DNA of 33,717 bases from Cyanobium sp. CZS25K (GTDB taxonomy: Bacteria; Cyanobacteriota; Cyanobacteriia; PCC-6307; Cyanobiaceae): assembly GCA_030373325.1 (NCBI GenBank), contig JAUCZB010000024.1, forward strand, positions 1-33,717. The letters are read 5' to 3'. A program made the position numbers and the translations under genes. This document shows, piece after piece, positions 8,250 through 16,363 of this stretch (positions within the stretch are counted from its first letter, which is position 1; each line of letters opens with the position of its first letter). The notes under the pieces were generated by a model. That model was not told the DNA's origin. It was given only the letters and a program-made list of their open reading frames with translations, and made no database searches.

Positions 8250-9278
8250 TCAGACGCCGCTGAACTCCCGGTACCAGGCCGCGAAACGGGCGATCCCATC
8301 CTCGATCGGGGTGGAGGGACGGAAGCCCACCCACGCCGCCAGGGCTGTGGTGTCGGCGGCGGTGGCCGGCACGTCGCCGGGCTGCATCGGCTGCAGATCC
8401 CTGATCGCCGGGCGTCCGAGGGCCTGCTCCAGCAGCTCGATGAACCGCAGCAGGGGCACCGGCTGGGCGTTGCCGATGTTGAAGATCCGGTGGGGGGCAG
8501 CGGCGGTGGCCGGGTTGGGATCCAGCGGATCGAAGCCAGGATCGGCCGTAGCCGGCTTGTCGAGGCAGCGGATCACCCCTTCGACGATGTCGTCGATGTA
8601 GGTGAAATCCCGCTCCATGCGGCCGCGGTTGAACACCCGGATCGGCTCGCCGGCCAGGATCGCCCGGGCGAACAGCATCGGCGCCATGTCGGGCCGCCCC
8701 CAGGGGCCATAGACGGTGAAGAAGCGCAGGCCGGTGGCCGGCAGGCCGTAGAGATGGCTGTAGGTGTGGGCCATCAGTTCATTGGCCTTCTTGGTGGCGG
8801 CGTACAGGCTCACCGGATGGTTCACCGGATCCTGCTCACAGAAGGGCATGTGGCGGTTGCCGCCGTAGATCGAGCTGCTCGAGGCGTACACCAGGTGGGC
8901 CACGTTGCCGTGGCGACACCCTTCGAGCACCGTACTGAAGCCCACCAGGTTGCTCTGGATGTAGAGCGCCGGGTTATCGATGGAGTGGCGCACACCGGCC
9001 TGGGCGGCCAGATGCAGTACCCGAGCCGGCCGCTCGGCGGCGAACAGGGCCGCCACCGCTTCAGCGTCCACCAGATCGAGCTGATGGAAGGCGAAGGCCC
9101 CCGGCAGGGCCAGAGCCTCCAGGCGTTCGAGCCGGGCCCGCTTCAGCGCCGGGTCGTAGTAGGCGTTGAGATTGTCGAGCCCGACCACCCGCTCCCCGCG
9201 CGCCAGCAACCGCTCGGCCACAGCCGCTCCGATGAAGCCGGCGACCCCGGTGACCAGGATCGGTGCCTTCGCCGTCAA
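8250..9278 (-). CDS. UDP-glucuronate 4-epimerase (extended SDR family)
   Basis: The likely reaction is reversible conversion of UDP-glucuronate to UDP-galacturonate, giving a precursor for acidic polysaccharide. The 342-aa protein has the NAD-binding motif G11-VAGFIG17, a catalytic Y159-AAT-K163 and the long blocks typical of the CapI/LpsL-type epimerase ([46 protein letters not shown]). The start is TTG at 9276-9278, overlapping the upstream stop in TTGA; no ATG is available before the nucleotide-binding motif. Placement directly after Ugd and UDP-xylose synthase supports UDP-glucuronate as substrate. A UDP-glucose 4-epimerase role is less likely from these motifs. Confidence 0.88.
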   Translation of the reverse strand: MTAKAPILVTGVAGFIGAAVAERLLARGERVVGLDNLNAYYDPALKRARLERLEALALPGAFAFHQLDLVDAEAVAALFAAERPARVLHLAAQAGVRHSIDNPALYIQSNLVGFSTVLEGCRHGNVAHLVYASSSSIYGGNRHMPFCEQDPVNHPVSLYAATKKANELMAHTYSHLYGLPATGLRFFTVYGPWGRPDMAPMLFARAILAGEPIRVFNRGRMERDFTYIDDIVEGVIRCLDKPATADPGFDPLDPNPATAAAPHRIFNIGNAQPVPLLRFIELLEQALGRPAIRDLQPMQPGDVPATAADTTALAAWVGFRPSTPIEDGIARFAAWYREFSGV

Positions 9279-10216
9279 CCGCCCTCCTGCAGGCGTTCGC
9301 GGAAGTAGGCAATCGTGGGCTCCAGCCCCTCGTCCAGGCTCAGCTTCGGCTCCCAGCCCAGCAGGTCGCGGGCCAGGTCGATCACGGGCTTGCGCTGCAG
9401 GGGGTCGTCCTGGGGCAGGGGCTGGGTGGTGAGTTCCAGACCGGGCCGGATGCGGTCCCGAACCCGTTCGGCCAGCTGGCGGATGGTGAACTCGCCGGGA
9501 TTGCCGATGTTGATCGGGCCGGTGTGATCGCCGTTCATCAGCCGGATCATGCCCTCGATCAGATCATCCACGTAGCAGAAGGAGCGGGTCTGGCTGCCAT
9601 CGCCGTAGAGCGTCAGGGGCAGGCCCTGCAGGGCCTGGACGATGAAATTGCTCACCACCCGTCCGTCATCGGGAAGCATGCGGGGGCCGTAGGTGTTGAA
9701 GATCCGCATCACACGGATCTCGGTGCCGTGCATGCGCTGGTAATCGAAGCAGAGCGTCTCGGCGATCCGCTTGCCTTCGTCGTAGCAGGAACGGATGCCG
9801 ATGGTGTTGACGCAACCCCGGTAGCTTTCGGGCTGGGGATGGACCTCCGGATCGCCGTAGACCTCACTGGTGCTGGCCAGCAGCAGCCGGGCCCCGACCC
9901 GCCGGGCCAGGCCGAGCATGTTGTAGGTGCCCAGGAAGCTCGTCTTGGCCGTCTTGATCGGATTCGACTGGTAGTGCACCGGTGAGGCGGGGCAGGCGAG
10001 GTGCCAGACCCGGTCCACCTCCAGCCGGATCGGTACGGTGACGTCGTGGCGGATCAGCTCGAAGTTGGCGTGGCCCAGCCAGTGGCGGATGTTGTCCTTG
10101 CGGCCGGTATGGAAGTTGTCGAGGCAGATCACCTCCTCACCCGCCTCCATCAGCCGGTCGACCAGATGGGAGCCAAGGAAACCGGCACCGCCGGTGATCA
10201 GATTGCGCCGCGTCAC
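9275..10216 (-). CDS. UDP-glucuronate decarboxylase (UDP-xylose synthase)
   Basis: This SDR enzyme oxidises, decarboxylates and re-reduces UDP-glucuronate to UDP-xylose. The 313-aa sequence shows the NAD motif GGAGFLG (9-15), the UXS-specific [18 protein letters not shown] block, STSEVYGDP and the catalytic Y145-DEG-K149 within SCYDEGKR. Length is that of soluble bacterial UXS proteins, without a membrane anchor. The start is GTG at 10214-10216, directly abutting the ugd stop (TGAGTG), and the stop overlaps the next TTG start. The three genes are thus packed with no spacer. A UDP-L-Ara4N-type decarboxylase is excluded by the absence of a formyltransferase domain. Confidence 0.9.
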   Translation of the reverse strand: MTRRNLITGGAGFLGSHLVDRLMEAGEEVICLDNFHTGRKDNIRHWLGHANFELIRHDVTVPIRLEVDRVWHLACPASPVHYQSNPIKTAKTSFLGTYNMLGLARRVGARLLLASTSEVYGDPEVHPQPESYRGCVNTIGIRSCYDEGKRIAETLCFDYQRMHGTEIRVMRIFNTYGPRMLPDDGRVVSNFIVQALQGLPLTLYGDGSQTRSFCYVDDLIEGMIRLMNGDHTGPINIGNPGEFTIRQLAERVRDRIRPGLELTTQPLPQDDPLQRKPVIDLARDLLGWEPKLSLDEGLEPTIAYFRERLQEGG

Positions 10217-11629
10217 TCAGCCCTCACCCACCCGCCAGACGTTAAGACCCGCCGCCCGGGCGGCAGCCGCATCGGCGACGGCCCTGGCATCGAACAGCCA
10301 GGCCGGGCGGCGCATCACCGCCGCGATCGCCCCCCAGTCAAGCCCGGCATAGTCGCGCCATTCGGTGAGGATCAGCACCGCATCGGCACCGGTGGCCGCC
10401 TCCAGCGGCGATGCCGCGGTCTGCCAGCCGCCATCAGCTGCGGAGGCGGGCTGGCCCAGATCGGTACCGATCTGGTTGGCCGACACCTTGGGATCGACGA
10501 TCACCAGGCGGGCCCCCTCCTCGATCAGGTTCTGGCAGATGCGGATGGCGGGCGCCTCGCGGGTGTCGTTGGTGTCCGCCTTGAAGGCGAACCCCAGCAC
10601 CGCCAGCCGCTTGCCGGTGACGGTGCCGAACAGCCGCTGAACCACCAGCCGGGCGATGCGGTCCTGCTGCCAGGTGTTGAGGGTCACCACCTGCTCCCAG
10701 TAGCCCGCCACCTCCTCGAGGCCGTAATGGCGGCAGAGATACACCAGGTTGAGGATGTCCTTCTGGAAGCAGCTGCCGCCGAAACCCGGACCGGCCTGCA
10801 GGAACTTCGCACCGATCCTGGAGTCGGTGCCGATCGCGCGGCCCACCTCCCGCACATCGGCTCCGGTGGCTTCGCACAGGGCGGCGATGCTGTTGATCGA
10901 GGAAATCCTCTGGGCCAGAAAGGCATTGGCCGTGAGCTTGGAGAGCTCGCTGCTCCAAAGGTTGGTGCGCAGGATGCGCTCCTGGGGCACCCAGGTGGCG
11001 TAGATCCCCGCCAGGGACTCGATCGCGGCCGGGTCCTCACCGCCGATCAGGACCCGGTCGGGGGCTTCAAGGTCGCCGATCGCCGTGCCTTCGGCCAGAA
11101 ACTCGGGATTGGAGAGCACCGCAAAGGTCTTGGCTTCCCCGGTGTCGGACCCTGAACCGTTCTGCTGGGCGGCCCCCAGGATCGCCTTCACCGCCTCGGC
11201 GGTGCGCACCGGCAGGGTGCTCTTCTCCACCACGATCGTGTGGCCCCGGGCGGAGGCGGCCACCTGGCGGGCCGAGGCCTCGATCCAGCGCAGGTCGCTG
11301 GCCTGGCCCGCCCCCACCCCCCGGGTCTTGGTGGGGGTGTTCACCGAGAGGAACACCATGTCGGCGTTGGCGATCGCGTCATCCACCTGGGTGGTGAAGT
11401 GGAGGTTGCGGCCCCTGGCCCTGCCCACCACCGCATCCAGGCCGGGCTCGTAGACCGGCAGGCGCCCCAGATCCGGGTCGTTCCAGGCCGCGATCCGCTC
11501 GGCATTGAGATCCACCACCGTGACCTGAATCCCGGGGCAACGGTCGGCGATCACCGCCATCGTGGGTCCACCCACGTAACCCGCACCGATGCAGCAGATC
11601 GCGCGAATCGGCGGTTGGGCCGGGTCCAT
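10217..11629 (-). CDS. ugd: UDP-glucose 6-dehydrogenase
   Basis: Ugd oxidises UDP-glucose twice, with NAD, to UDP-glucuronate and feeds the two following enzymes. From the ATG at 11627-11629 the protein is 470 aa. It begins with the Rossmann motif ICCIGAGYVGGPTMAVIA, has the substrate-domain segment SSELSKLTANAFLAQRISSINS, and the catalytic cysteine near residue 287 in GPGFGGSCFQKD. The sequence is of the animal-like Ugd subgroup. An in-frame ATG at 11654-11656 would add nine residues, but it lies inside a plausible -10 box (TAATGT, 11653-11658), which favours the shorter form. The gene is divergent from galE and is first of ugd-uxs-uge. Confidence 0.93.
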   Translation of the reverse strand: MDPAQPPIRAICCIGAGYVGGPTMAVIADRCPGIQVTVVDLNAERIAAWNDPDLGRLPVYEPGLDAVVGRARGRNLHFTTQVDDAIANADMVFLSVNTPTKTRGVGAGQASDLRWIEASARQVAASARGHTIVVEKSTLPVRTAEAVKAILGAAQQNGSGSDTGEAKTFAVLSNPEFLAEGTAIGDLEAPDRVLIGGEDPAAIESLAGIYATWVPQERILRTNLWSSELSKLTANAFLAQRISSINSIAALCEATGADVREVGRAIGTDSRIGAKFLQAGPGFGGSCFQKDILNLVYLCRHYGLEEVAGYWEQVVTLNTWQQDRIARLVVQRLFGTVTGKRLAVLGFAFKADTNDTREAPAIRICQNLIEEGARLVIVDPKVSANQIGTDLGQPASAADGGWQTAASPLEAATGADAVLILTEWRDYAGLDWGAIAAVMRRPAWLFDARAVADAAAARAAGLNVWRVGEG

Positions 11630-11652
11630 CTGGGGAAACCATCGCTCCGGCG

Positions 11653-11658
11653 ACATTA
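11653..11658 (-). promoter_or_regulatory. Putative -10 box of ugd (TAATGT)
   Basis: On the minus strand TAATGT ends 23 nt before the preferred ugd ATG at 11629, the same spacing as for psbE and rubA. It overlaps an alternative upstream ATG, which argues against that start. No -35 was identified. Confidence 0.3.
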
Positions 11659-11740
11659 CCGCCCTTGCCTGGTTTTGGACCGGGGGGTGATGGGCCGGGG
11701 AAACCTGGTGATTGCGGTGGATCCGCAGGTTAAGGACCGG

Positions 11741-11746
11741 TAAATT
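11741..11746 (+). promoter_or_regulatory. Putative -10 box of galE (TAAATT)
   Basis: TAAATT is an AT-rich hexamer in the GC-rich ugd-galE divergent spacer, 27 nt before the galE TTG start. A purine-rich GGGGAG (11761-11766) lies between it and the start as a ribosome binding site. The -35 region is not convincing. Confidence 0.3.
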
Positions 11747-11773
11747 GCGGTTGTCAACCTGGGGAGCCGTTCC

Positions 11774-12905
11774 TTGACCAAGGTGCTGCTCACCGGTGGG
11801 GCCGGATTCATCGGCAGCCACACCTGCCTGGCCCTGCTGGACGCAGGCCATCAGGTGGTGGTGATCGACGACTTCAGCAACGGCAGCGCCGAAGCCCTGC
11901 GCCGCGTCGCCGAACTGGCAGGGCTGGGGGCATGGCGGCAGCTGTCGCCCGACCGCTGGGTTTCAGGGCCAGGGCAGACAGCCACCCTGACGCTGCTGCA
12001 GGGGGACGTGCGCTCCCCCCCGGGATCTGGATCGGGCCTTCGGGGATGGCGATGGCGGCATCGACGCCGTGCTCCACTTCGCCGGCCTCAAGGCCGTGGG
12101 CGAATCGATGCTCCAGCCCCTGCGGTACTGGGACGTGAACGTGACCGGAACGCTTCGGTTGCTTGAGGCCATGGGGCGTCACGGCTGCCAGACGCTCGTC
12201 TTCAGCAGCAGCGCCACCCTCTACGGCACCACCGACAGGGTGCCGATCCCCGAAACGGCCCCGCTGCAACCGATCAATCCCTACGGCTACACCAAGGCCG
12301 CCGTCGAGAGGCTGCTCACCGACGTGGCCGCCAGTGCGACCGGGTGGCGCATTGCCCTGCTGCGTTACTTCAACCCCGTCGGCGCCCACCCCAGCGGACG
12401 CCTCGGCGAGGATCCCAGCGGCCTTCCCAACAATCTTTTCCCCTTCCTGTGCCAGGTGGCGGCGGGCCGTCGACCACACCTGGAGGTGTTCGGCGGCGAC
12501 TGGCCCACCCCCGACGGCACCGGCGTCCGCGACTATCTGCATGTGATGGATCTGGCCGAAGGCCATGGCCGGGCCCTTGAGGTGCTCCACGCAGAGCCAC
12601 CCCAGCTGCTCACCCTCAATCTGGGCAGCGGCAGGGGCCACTCGGTGCTCGATCTGGTGCGCACGTTCGAGACCACCACTGGCCTGACCGTGCCCTACAC
12701 CGTGGTGGATCGCCGGCCCGGGGATTCCGCCGTGAGCGTGGCGGATCCCCGCGAAGCGGAACGGCGCATGGGCTGGCGCACCCGACGCTCCCTGGCGGAC
12801 ATCTGCCGCGATGGCTGGGCCTGGCAGAGCACCAATCCCCAGGGTTACCGCACCAACGGCCTGCCACTCAGCCAGGGGCTGATCCAGGCGCAGCACGTGT
12901 CCTGA
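11774..12905 (+). pseudogene. galE: UDP-glucose 4-epimerase, frameshifted at a C7 tract
   Basis: GalE interconverts UDP-glucose and UDP-galactose. The N-terminal part (NAD motif GGAGFIGSH, then [11 protein letters not shown]) is in one frame as far as LLQGDVRS. The rest ([27 protein letters not shown] with the catalytic Tyr/Lys, LRYFNPVGAHPSG, GVRDYLHVMDLA) is in the next frame. The switch occurs at seven C at 12015-12021. With six C the gene reads through as 376 aa, with RDLDRAF joining the halves. The start is TTG at 11774, preceded by GGGGAG. The last 18 or so residues lie beyond the usual family end, and 38 bp overlap the converging membrane-protein gene. It may be a true loss, slippage-tolerant expression or a homopolymer sequencing error. 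Confidence 0.85.
12015..12021 (+). repeat. C7 homopolymer at the galE frame break
   Basis: Seven consecutive C followed by GGG. Deleting a single C restores the full galE frame. Such tracts are prone both to polymerase slippage and to base-calling errors, so both biological and technical explanations remain open. Confidence 0.9.
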
Positions 12906-14844
12906 GGTAAACCCTCAGGCCCTGTTCGTGGCGCACCAACCGGAATCCCACCCTGCGCAGCTGGGCCGTGGAGAGACTGTTGAGCGAGAGCTCGGCGTAG
13001 GAGGTGAGCAGATCCGGCTGCCAGTGGTTGCTGGCCCTGGCGATCCGGCTCTCGTAGGGGACGTAGGCATCGCGCAGGACCACCACATCCACCCGCTGCG
13101 CATCGAGCCAGACCCGCAGCGTGGCAGGCGAGGCCAGCGCGCGGCGCAGGCCTGGATACTGGCCCGCTTCCACCGTGGACGCCGCCAGCTTGGTGATGTC
13201 CCTGGCGGCCACCGGCGACAGGCACTGGCGCGTGCCCAGCACCGCACCGACGTAGGGATCGCTCAGCAGGGTTCGGCCCTGCAGCAGCGGATCCCGATCG
13301 CAGAGGTCCTGCAACGGCCCCAGGATCGGTTCGATGGTGGCCCCATCCGCCTGCCGCACCTCCTCCAGGGGAGTGAGCAGGTGGGGCACCTTGGAGACGA
13401 ACACATTGGAGCGGCCCCGGATCTGCAGCGGGACCGCCAGGACGGCGATCAATCCTGCGATCGTGGCGATCAGGAGGCCTCGCCCGCGGGAGCGCCCCCT
13501 GGGGCTCACCCACCGCCACCTCTGGTCGAGGCCCCAGAGCATCGCGGGGATGCTGATCCAGAACAGGCTCGTCCACACCAGCCGGTAGGCGCTGTCCGGC
13601 TCGATCAGCTTGAAGACCAGATCGTTGACGAAGGGGACCCACCATTCCAGCAGCACCAACGGGCCCAGCAGCGCCAGGGCCAGCACCGCCCCCGGGGGTT
13701 GCCGCCAGCCCCTCCAGAGCGCGAAACACACCACCGAGAGCCCAAGGGCGACCAGAAAAACCGGCTCCCACGTGGCCACCGGCAGGCTGGGCCAGAAGTA
13801 GAAGAAGCGATGGCCCAGAAACCGGTAGTCGTGCACGAAGCGCATGGTCTCCGGCCAGGCGTAGAAGGATTCGAGCCTGGGGTGCCAGGGCATCCGGTTG
13901 AGGGCCACAAGGAGAAGTCCGGCCCCGGCGGCGGCGGCCCCGAGGCGTTGGCCTGAGGGCCACAGCACCAGGCTGGCGGCGGCGCAGGCCACCAGCAGGT
14001 TGACCGTGAGGTAGGCGGTCACCCCATGGGCGTGATACGCGAAGTAGCCGGCAACCAGCAGCACGGCCGTCGCCTGGGCCAGGCGGCGAACACCGGGCCA
14101 CCCCGGCCGCTGCAGCAACCCCAGCAAGGGCGTGGAGGCGGCCAGCACCAGGGTCAGCCCGGGGAGGGTGCCATTGAGCGCGATCTGATGGAAGAAGGAA
14201 AAGTTCTGGTGCCCCATGCCCAGCAGGAACAGCAGGGCCGTGAGCCAGCAGAGGGCCCTGGTGCCGCTCAGACGCAGGCTGAGCTGGCAGCTGGCAGCCA
14301 GCACCAGGAAGGTGTTCAGGGCCGCCAGAAGGCTCGCCCGCCACGGTGCCAGCGCTTCTGGAAAGCCGAACAGATAGCTGGCCGCGGTGAAGAACCAGTT
14401 GGCCGGGGAGCGATAGTGCAATGGATCGAGCCGCACCGTGTTCAGCAGATCGCTGCCGAAATAGGTCGTGTAATAGACGAACCCATCGGAGGGGAACTCC
14501 AGGATCACCCCACGCATCCCCAGGGCGACCGCACAGAGAAGCGCAGGCGCCAGGACCGCCGCCAACGGCCGCACCAGGCACGGGTCCGCCAGCCGTTCAC
14601 GCCACTGGCGCGGCCGGACGGCCAGGGCCAACGCCACCACGAGCAGGTCGAGCACGACCAGGAGGTCGTAGGACTGACACAGGCTGGGGCCCGCCGGCAA
14701 CAGGGACAGCCAGCCGATGGCGCCCCAGGAGCCCACGCCCAGCACCAGCATCTGCCAGGTGGGACGCCGCCAGCGCCAACCCCAGAGCAGAGGCGCCGCA
14801 ACGGCCAGCAGCAACGGGACAAAGGGGTCGCTCAGAGCAGCCAT
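12868..14844 (-). CDS. Polytopic membrane protein with soluble C-terminal domain (possible GT-C-like enzyme)
   Basis: I do not recognise a specific family. The 658-aa product has about 15 hydrophobic segments between residues 8 and 478. A loop near 115-145 contains FPSDGFVYYTTYFGSDLLNT and is followed by HYRSPANWFF. A hydrophilic domain of about 180 residues closes the protein (with SDPYVGAVLGTRQCLSPVAARD). Many membrane helices followed by a soluble domain is the layout of lipid-sugar-using GT-C glycosyltransferases, and the surrounding sugar genes fit. However, no diagnostic acidic DxD/ExD motif is certain, so the function is inferred only. The ATG at 14842-14844 follows a TAGGGT box by 28 nt. 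The 3' end overlaps the galE tail. Confidence 0.75.
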   Translation of the reverse strand: MAALSDPFVPLLLAVAAPLLWGWRWRRPTWQMLVLGVGSWGAIGWLSLLPAGPSLCQSYDLLVVLDLLVVALALAVRPRQWRERLADPCLVRPLAAVLAPALLCAVALGMRGVILEFPSDGFVYYTTYFGSDLLNTVRLDPLHYRSPANWFFTAASYLFGFPEALAPWRASLLAALNTFLVLAASCQLSLRLSGTRALCWLTALLFLLGMGHQNFSFFHQIALNGTLPGLTLVLAASTPLLGLLQRPGWPGVRRLAQATAVLLVAGYFAYHAHGVTAYLTVNLLVACAAASLVLWPSGQRLGAAAAGAGLLLVALNRMPWHPRLESFYAWPETMRFVHDYRFLGHRFFYFWPSLPVATWEPVFLVALGLSVVCFALWRGWRQPPGAVLALALLGPLVLLEWWVPFVNDLVFKLIEPDSAYRLVWTSLFWISIPAMLWGLDQRWRWVSPRGRSRGRGLLIATIAGLIAVLAVPLQIRGRSNVFVSKVPHLLTPLEEVRQADGATIEPILGPLQDLCDRDPLLQGRTLLSDPYVGAVLGTRQCLSPVAARDITKLAASTVEAGQYPGLRRALASPATLRVWLDAQRVDVVVLRDAYVPYESRIARASNHWQPDLLTSYAELSLNSLSTAQLRRVGFRLVRHEQGLRVYLRTRAAPGSAPG

Positions 14845-14872
14845 TCGGCACAGGGAAAGCCGCTGCCCCGAG

Positions 14873-14878
14873 ACCCTA
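14873..14878 (-). promoter_or_regulatory. Putative -10 box of the membrane-protein gene (TAGGGT)
   Basis: On the minus strand CTAGGGT lies in the 66-bp spacer after the CCA-adding-type gene, 28 nt before the ATG at 14844. It is the only CTAG within several kilobases. No -35 element was identified. Confidence 0.35.
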
Positions 14879-14910
14879 GGGGACGTGGGTTCGCTCCCTG
14901 CGGCAACGGC

Positions 14911-16185
14911 TCAGACCCGCTCCCGCTGCAGCCTCTCCCCGCGCAGCTGACGCAGCCGCTCGCCCAGGGCCGGTCCAGGCCGCAGACCCGTGGCGATCAG
15001 GTCGGCCGCCGGGACCGGGGAGGTCAGATGACGCCAACGGCACCACCACCGCAGCAGGGGCCGCCGTGGCAGCGCCCCGCTCACCAGCGCCAGAGCCACG
15101 GCTTCGGCAGACCAGCCCGGTCGCTCCAGGAAGGTGGTCCAGGCCAGGGGCGTGCTGGGCGTTGCTTCGAGGGCCAGCCACGCCTGCCGCAACAGGGCCA
15201 GCTGCGCCAGCAACCGCTGTTGCCCGTGGGGCAGCTGCAGCCGCGTCGCCACGGCGGCGGCCGATTCACTGCCCGCCAGCAGCGCCGCCAGCAGCGGCAG
15301 CCCGCAGCGCCGGGCCCAGCCCAGGCGGCGGCGCCAGCCGGTGTCGCCCTGCAGGGCCGGATCCACCAGCACCAGGGCGCCCCACGCCTGCAGGCAGGCC
15401 AGGGCCGCCTCCCAGGGCTCCCGCTCGAGCAGCAGCTCCAGTTCCATCCGCAGCCGGGTGCCCAGGGCGGGGGGCACCCGGCTGCCACCGGATCCAGCAC
15501 CGTGGCGCTCCCCCCAGGGCCAGCGGGCCAGGGTGGCGTGAAGCTGCTCCAGGCTTTCAGGAGCCAGGCTGAAGCCCAGCCGCGCGGCGTAGCGGGCGGC
15601 CCGCACGATCCGGGTGGGGTCATCTTTCAGACTGCTTCCATGCAGCAGCCGCAGCTGCCGTCGTGCCAGATCGGCGCAGCCTGCGTGGGGATCCAGCAGG
15701 CGCAGGCCCGGACCGGGGGTGGCGAACACCAGGGCCATCGCATTGATGCTGAAATCGCGGCGGGCGAGGTCCTCCTCCAGGGAGCCGTAGGAGACGACAG
15801 GGTTCTCCCCTGGAGCTGGGTAGGTCTCGCGGCGGGCGGTGGCCAGGTCGAGCAGGATCCCTTCGAGCTCCAGCTCCACGGTGCCGAAGGCTCGGTGGAA
15901 CTGACAGAACCCCACCGCCGCGGCCGGGGTTTCCTGCAGCAGCGACTCGGCCAGCCGATGGGCCGCCGGACGCGGATCGGCCGGATCTGCCTCCGGGGCG
16001 AGCTCCACCACCAGGTCGAGATCCGGCAGACCCCTGAGGGGATCGAGGTGCACCCGATGCAGCAGCAGATCCCGCACCGCGCCGCCCACGACGGCCAGCA
16101 GCCCGCAGTCCGCCGACCGATCGAATGCGGCCAGCAGCCGGGGAGGCAGGCAGAGATCACGGGGATCGATCGCGGAGACCGTCAT
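14911..16185 (-). CDS. cca: tRNA nucleotidyltransferase / poly(A) polymerase family protein (CCA-adding type)
   Basis: Members of this class II nucleotidyltransferase family add or repair the 3' CCA of tRNAs; some cyanobacteria split the work between C- and A-adding enzymes. The 424-aa protein has the head motif VVGGAVRDLLL (32-42), the metal-binding D55-L-D57, the RRDFSINAMAL block and the nucleotide-recognition region LKDDPTRIVRAARYAARLGF. The C-terminal 200 residues are Leu/Ala/Arg-rich and helical in character. No HD domain is evident. Whether it adds CCA, CC or A alone cannot be judged here. The ATG is at 16183-16185, and the region upstream carries a nested hairpin. Confidence 0.88.
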   Translation of the reverse strand: MTVSAIDPRDLCLPPRLLAAFDRSADCGLLAVVGGAVRDLLLHRVHLDPLRGLPDLDLVVELAPEADPADPRPAAHRLAESLLQETPAAAVGFCQFHRAFGTVELELEGILLDLATARRETYPAPGENPVVSYGSLEEDLARRDFSINAMALVFATPGPGLRLLDPHAGCADLARRQLRLLHGSSLKDDPTRIVRAARYAARLGFSLAPESLEQLHATLARWPWGERHGAGSGGSRVPPALGTRLRMELELLLEREPWEAALACLQAWGALVLVDPALQGDTGWRRRLGWARRCGLPLLAALLAGSESAAAVATRLQLPHGQQRLLAQLALLRQAWLALEATPSTPLAWTTFLERPGWSAEAVALALVSGALPRRPLLRWWCRWRHLTSPVPAADLIATGLRPGPALGERLRQLRGERLQRERV

Positions 16186-16202
16186 CGAGGCAGGCCCATG
16201 GA

Positions 16203-16260
16203 GCGATGTCCTGAAGGCGCACGGTACACTCGTGCGACCGACATCGCGCGTGATGGCGAT
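16203..16260. other. Nested hairpin with an alternative pairing, between cca and the RgpF-like gene
   Basis: An outer stem pairs GCGATGTC (16203-16210) with GACATCGC (16240-16247). Inside it, GG-CGCACG (16216-16223) pairs with CGTGCG-A-CC (16231-16239), leaving one bulged A, a five-base bulge and a 7-nt loop GTACACT. That is 16 base pairs within 45 nt. The right arm can instead pair downstream: ATCGC (16243-16247) with GCGAT (16256-16260). No U-tract follows, so it is not an ordinary terminator. It could be an operator, an RNA leader element for either flanking gene, or a remnant repeat. The loop contains a -10-like TACACT (16225-16230). Confidence 0.55.
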
Positions 16261-16363
16261 ACAGGAATCATGCTGACGTTTCAGCCCTGACGCTCAATGA
16301 CGGACGCCCACCACCTGAGCCGGAGCCTTCGGAATCAGGCCCAAGCAGCAAGGGTCGCGCGGA

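Noticed and set aside
7413..9308. Long plus-strand open frame of 631 codons
   Set aside because: It is antisense to hisS and the UDP-glucuronate epimerase, whose motifs are unmistakable; GC-rich codon use on one strand leaves the other open. The same applies to other long shadow frames at 14026-16290, 19607-22105, 21972-23966 and 28373-30640.
12015..12021. Programmed -1/+1 frameshifting in galE
   Set aside because: There is no family precedent and no slippery heptamer with a downstream stimulator that I can see; mutation or sequencing error at C7 is simpler.
16225..16230. TACACT as the promoter of the RgpF-like gene
   Set aside because: It lies in the loop of the hairpin, more than 130 nt before the start, and lacks a -35; I kept it only as a remark.
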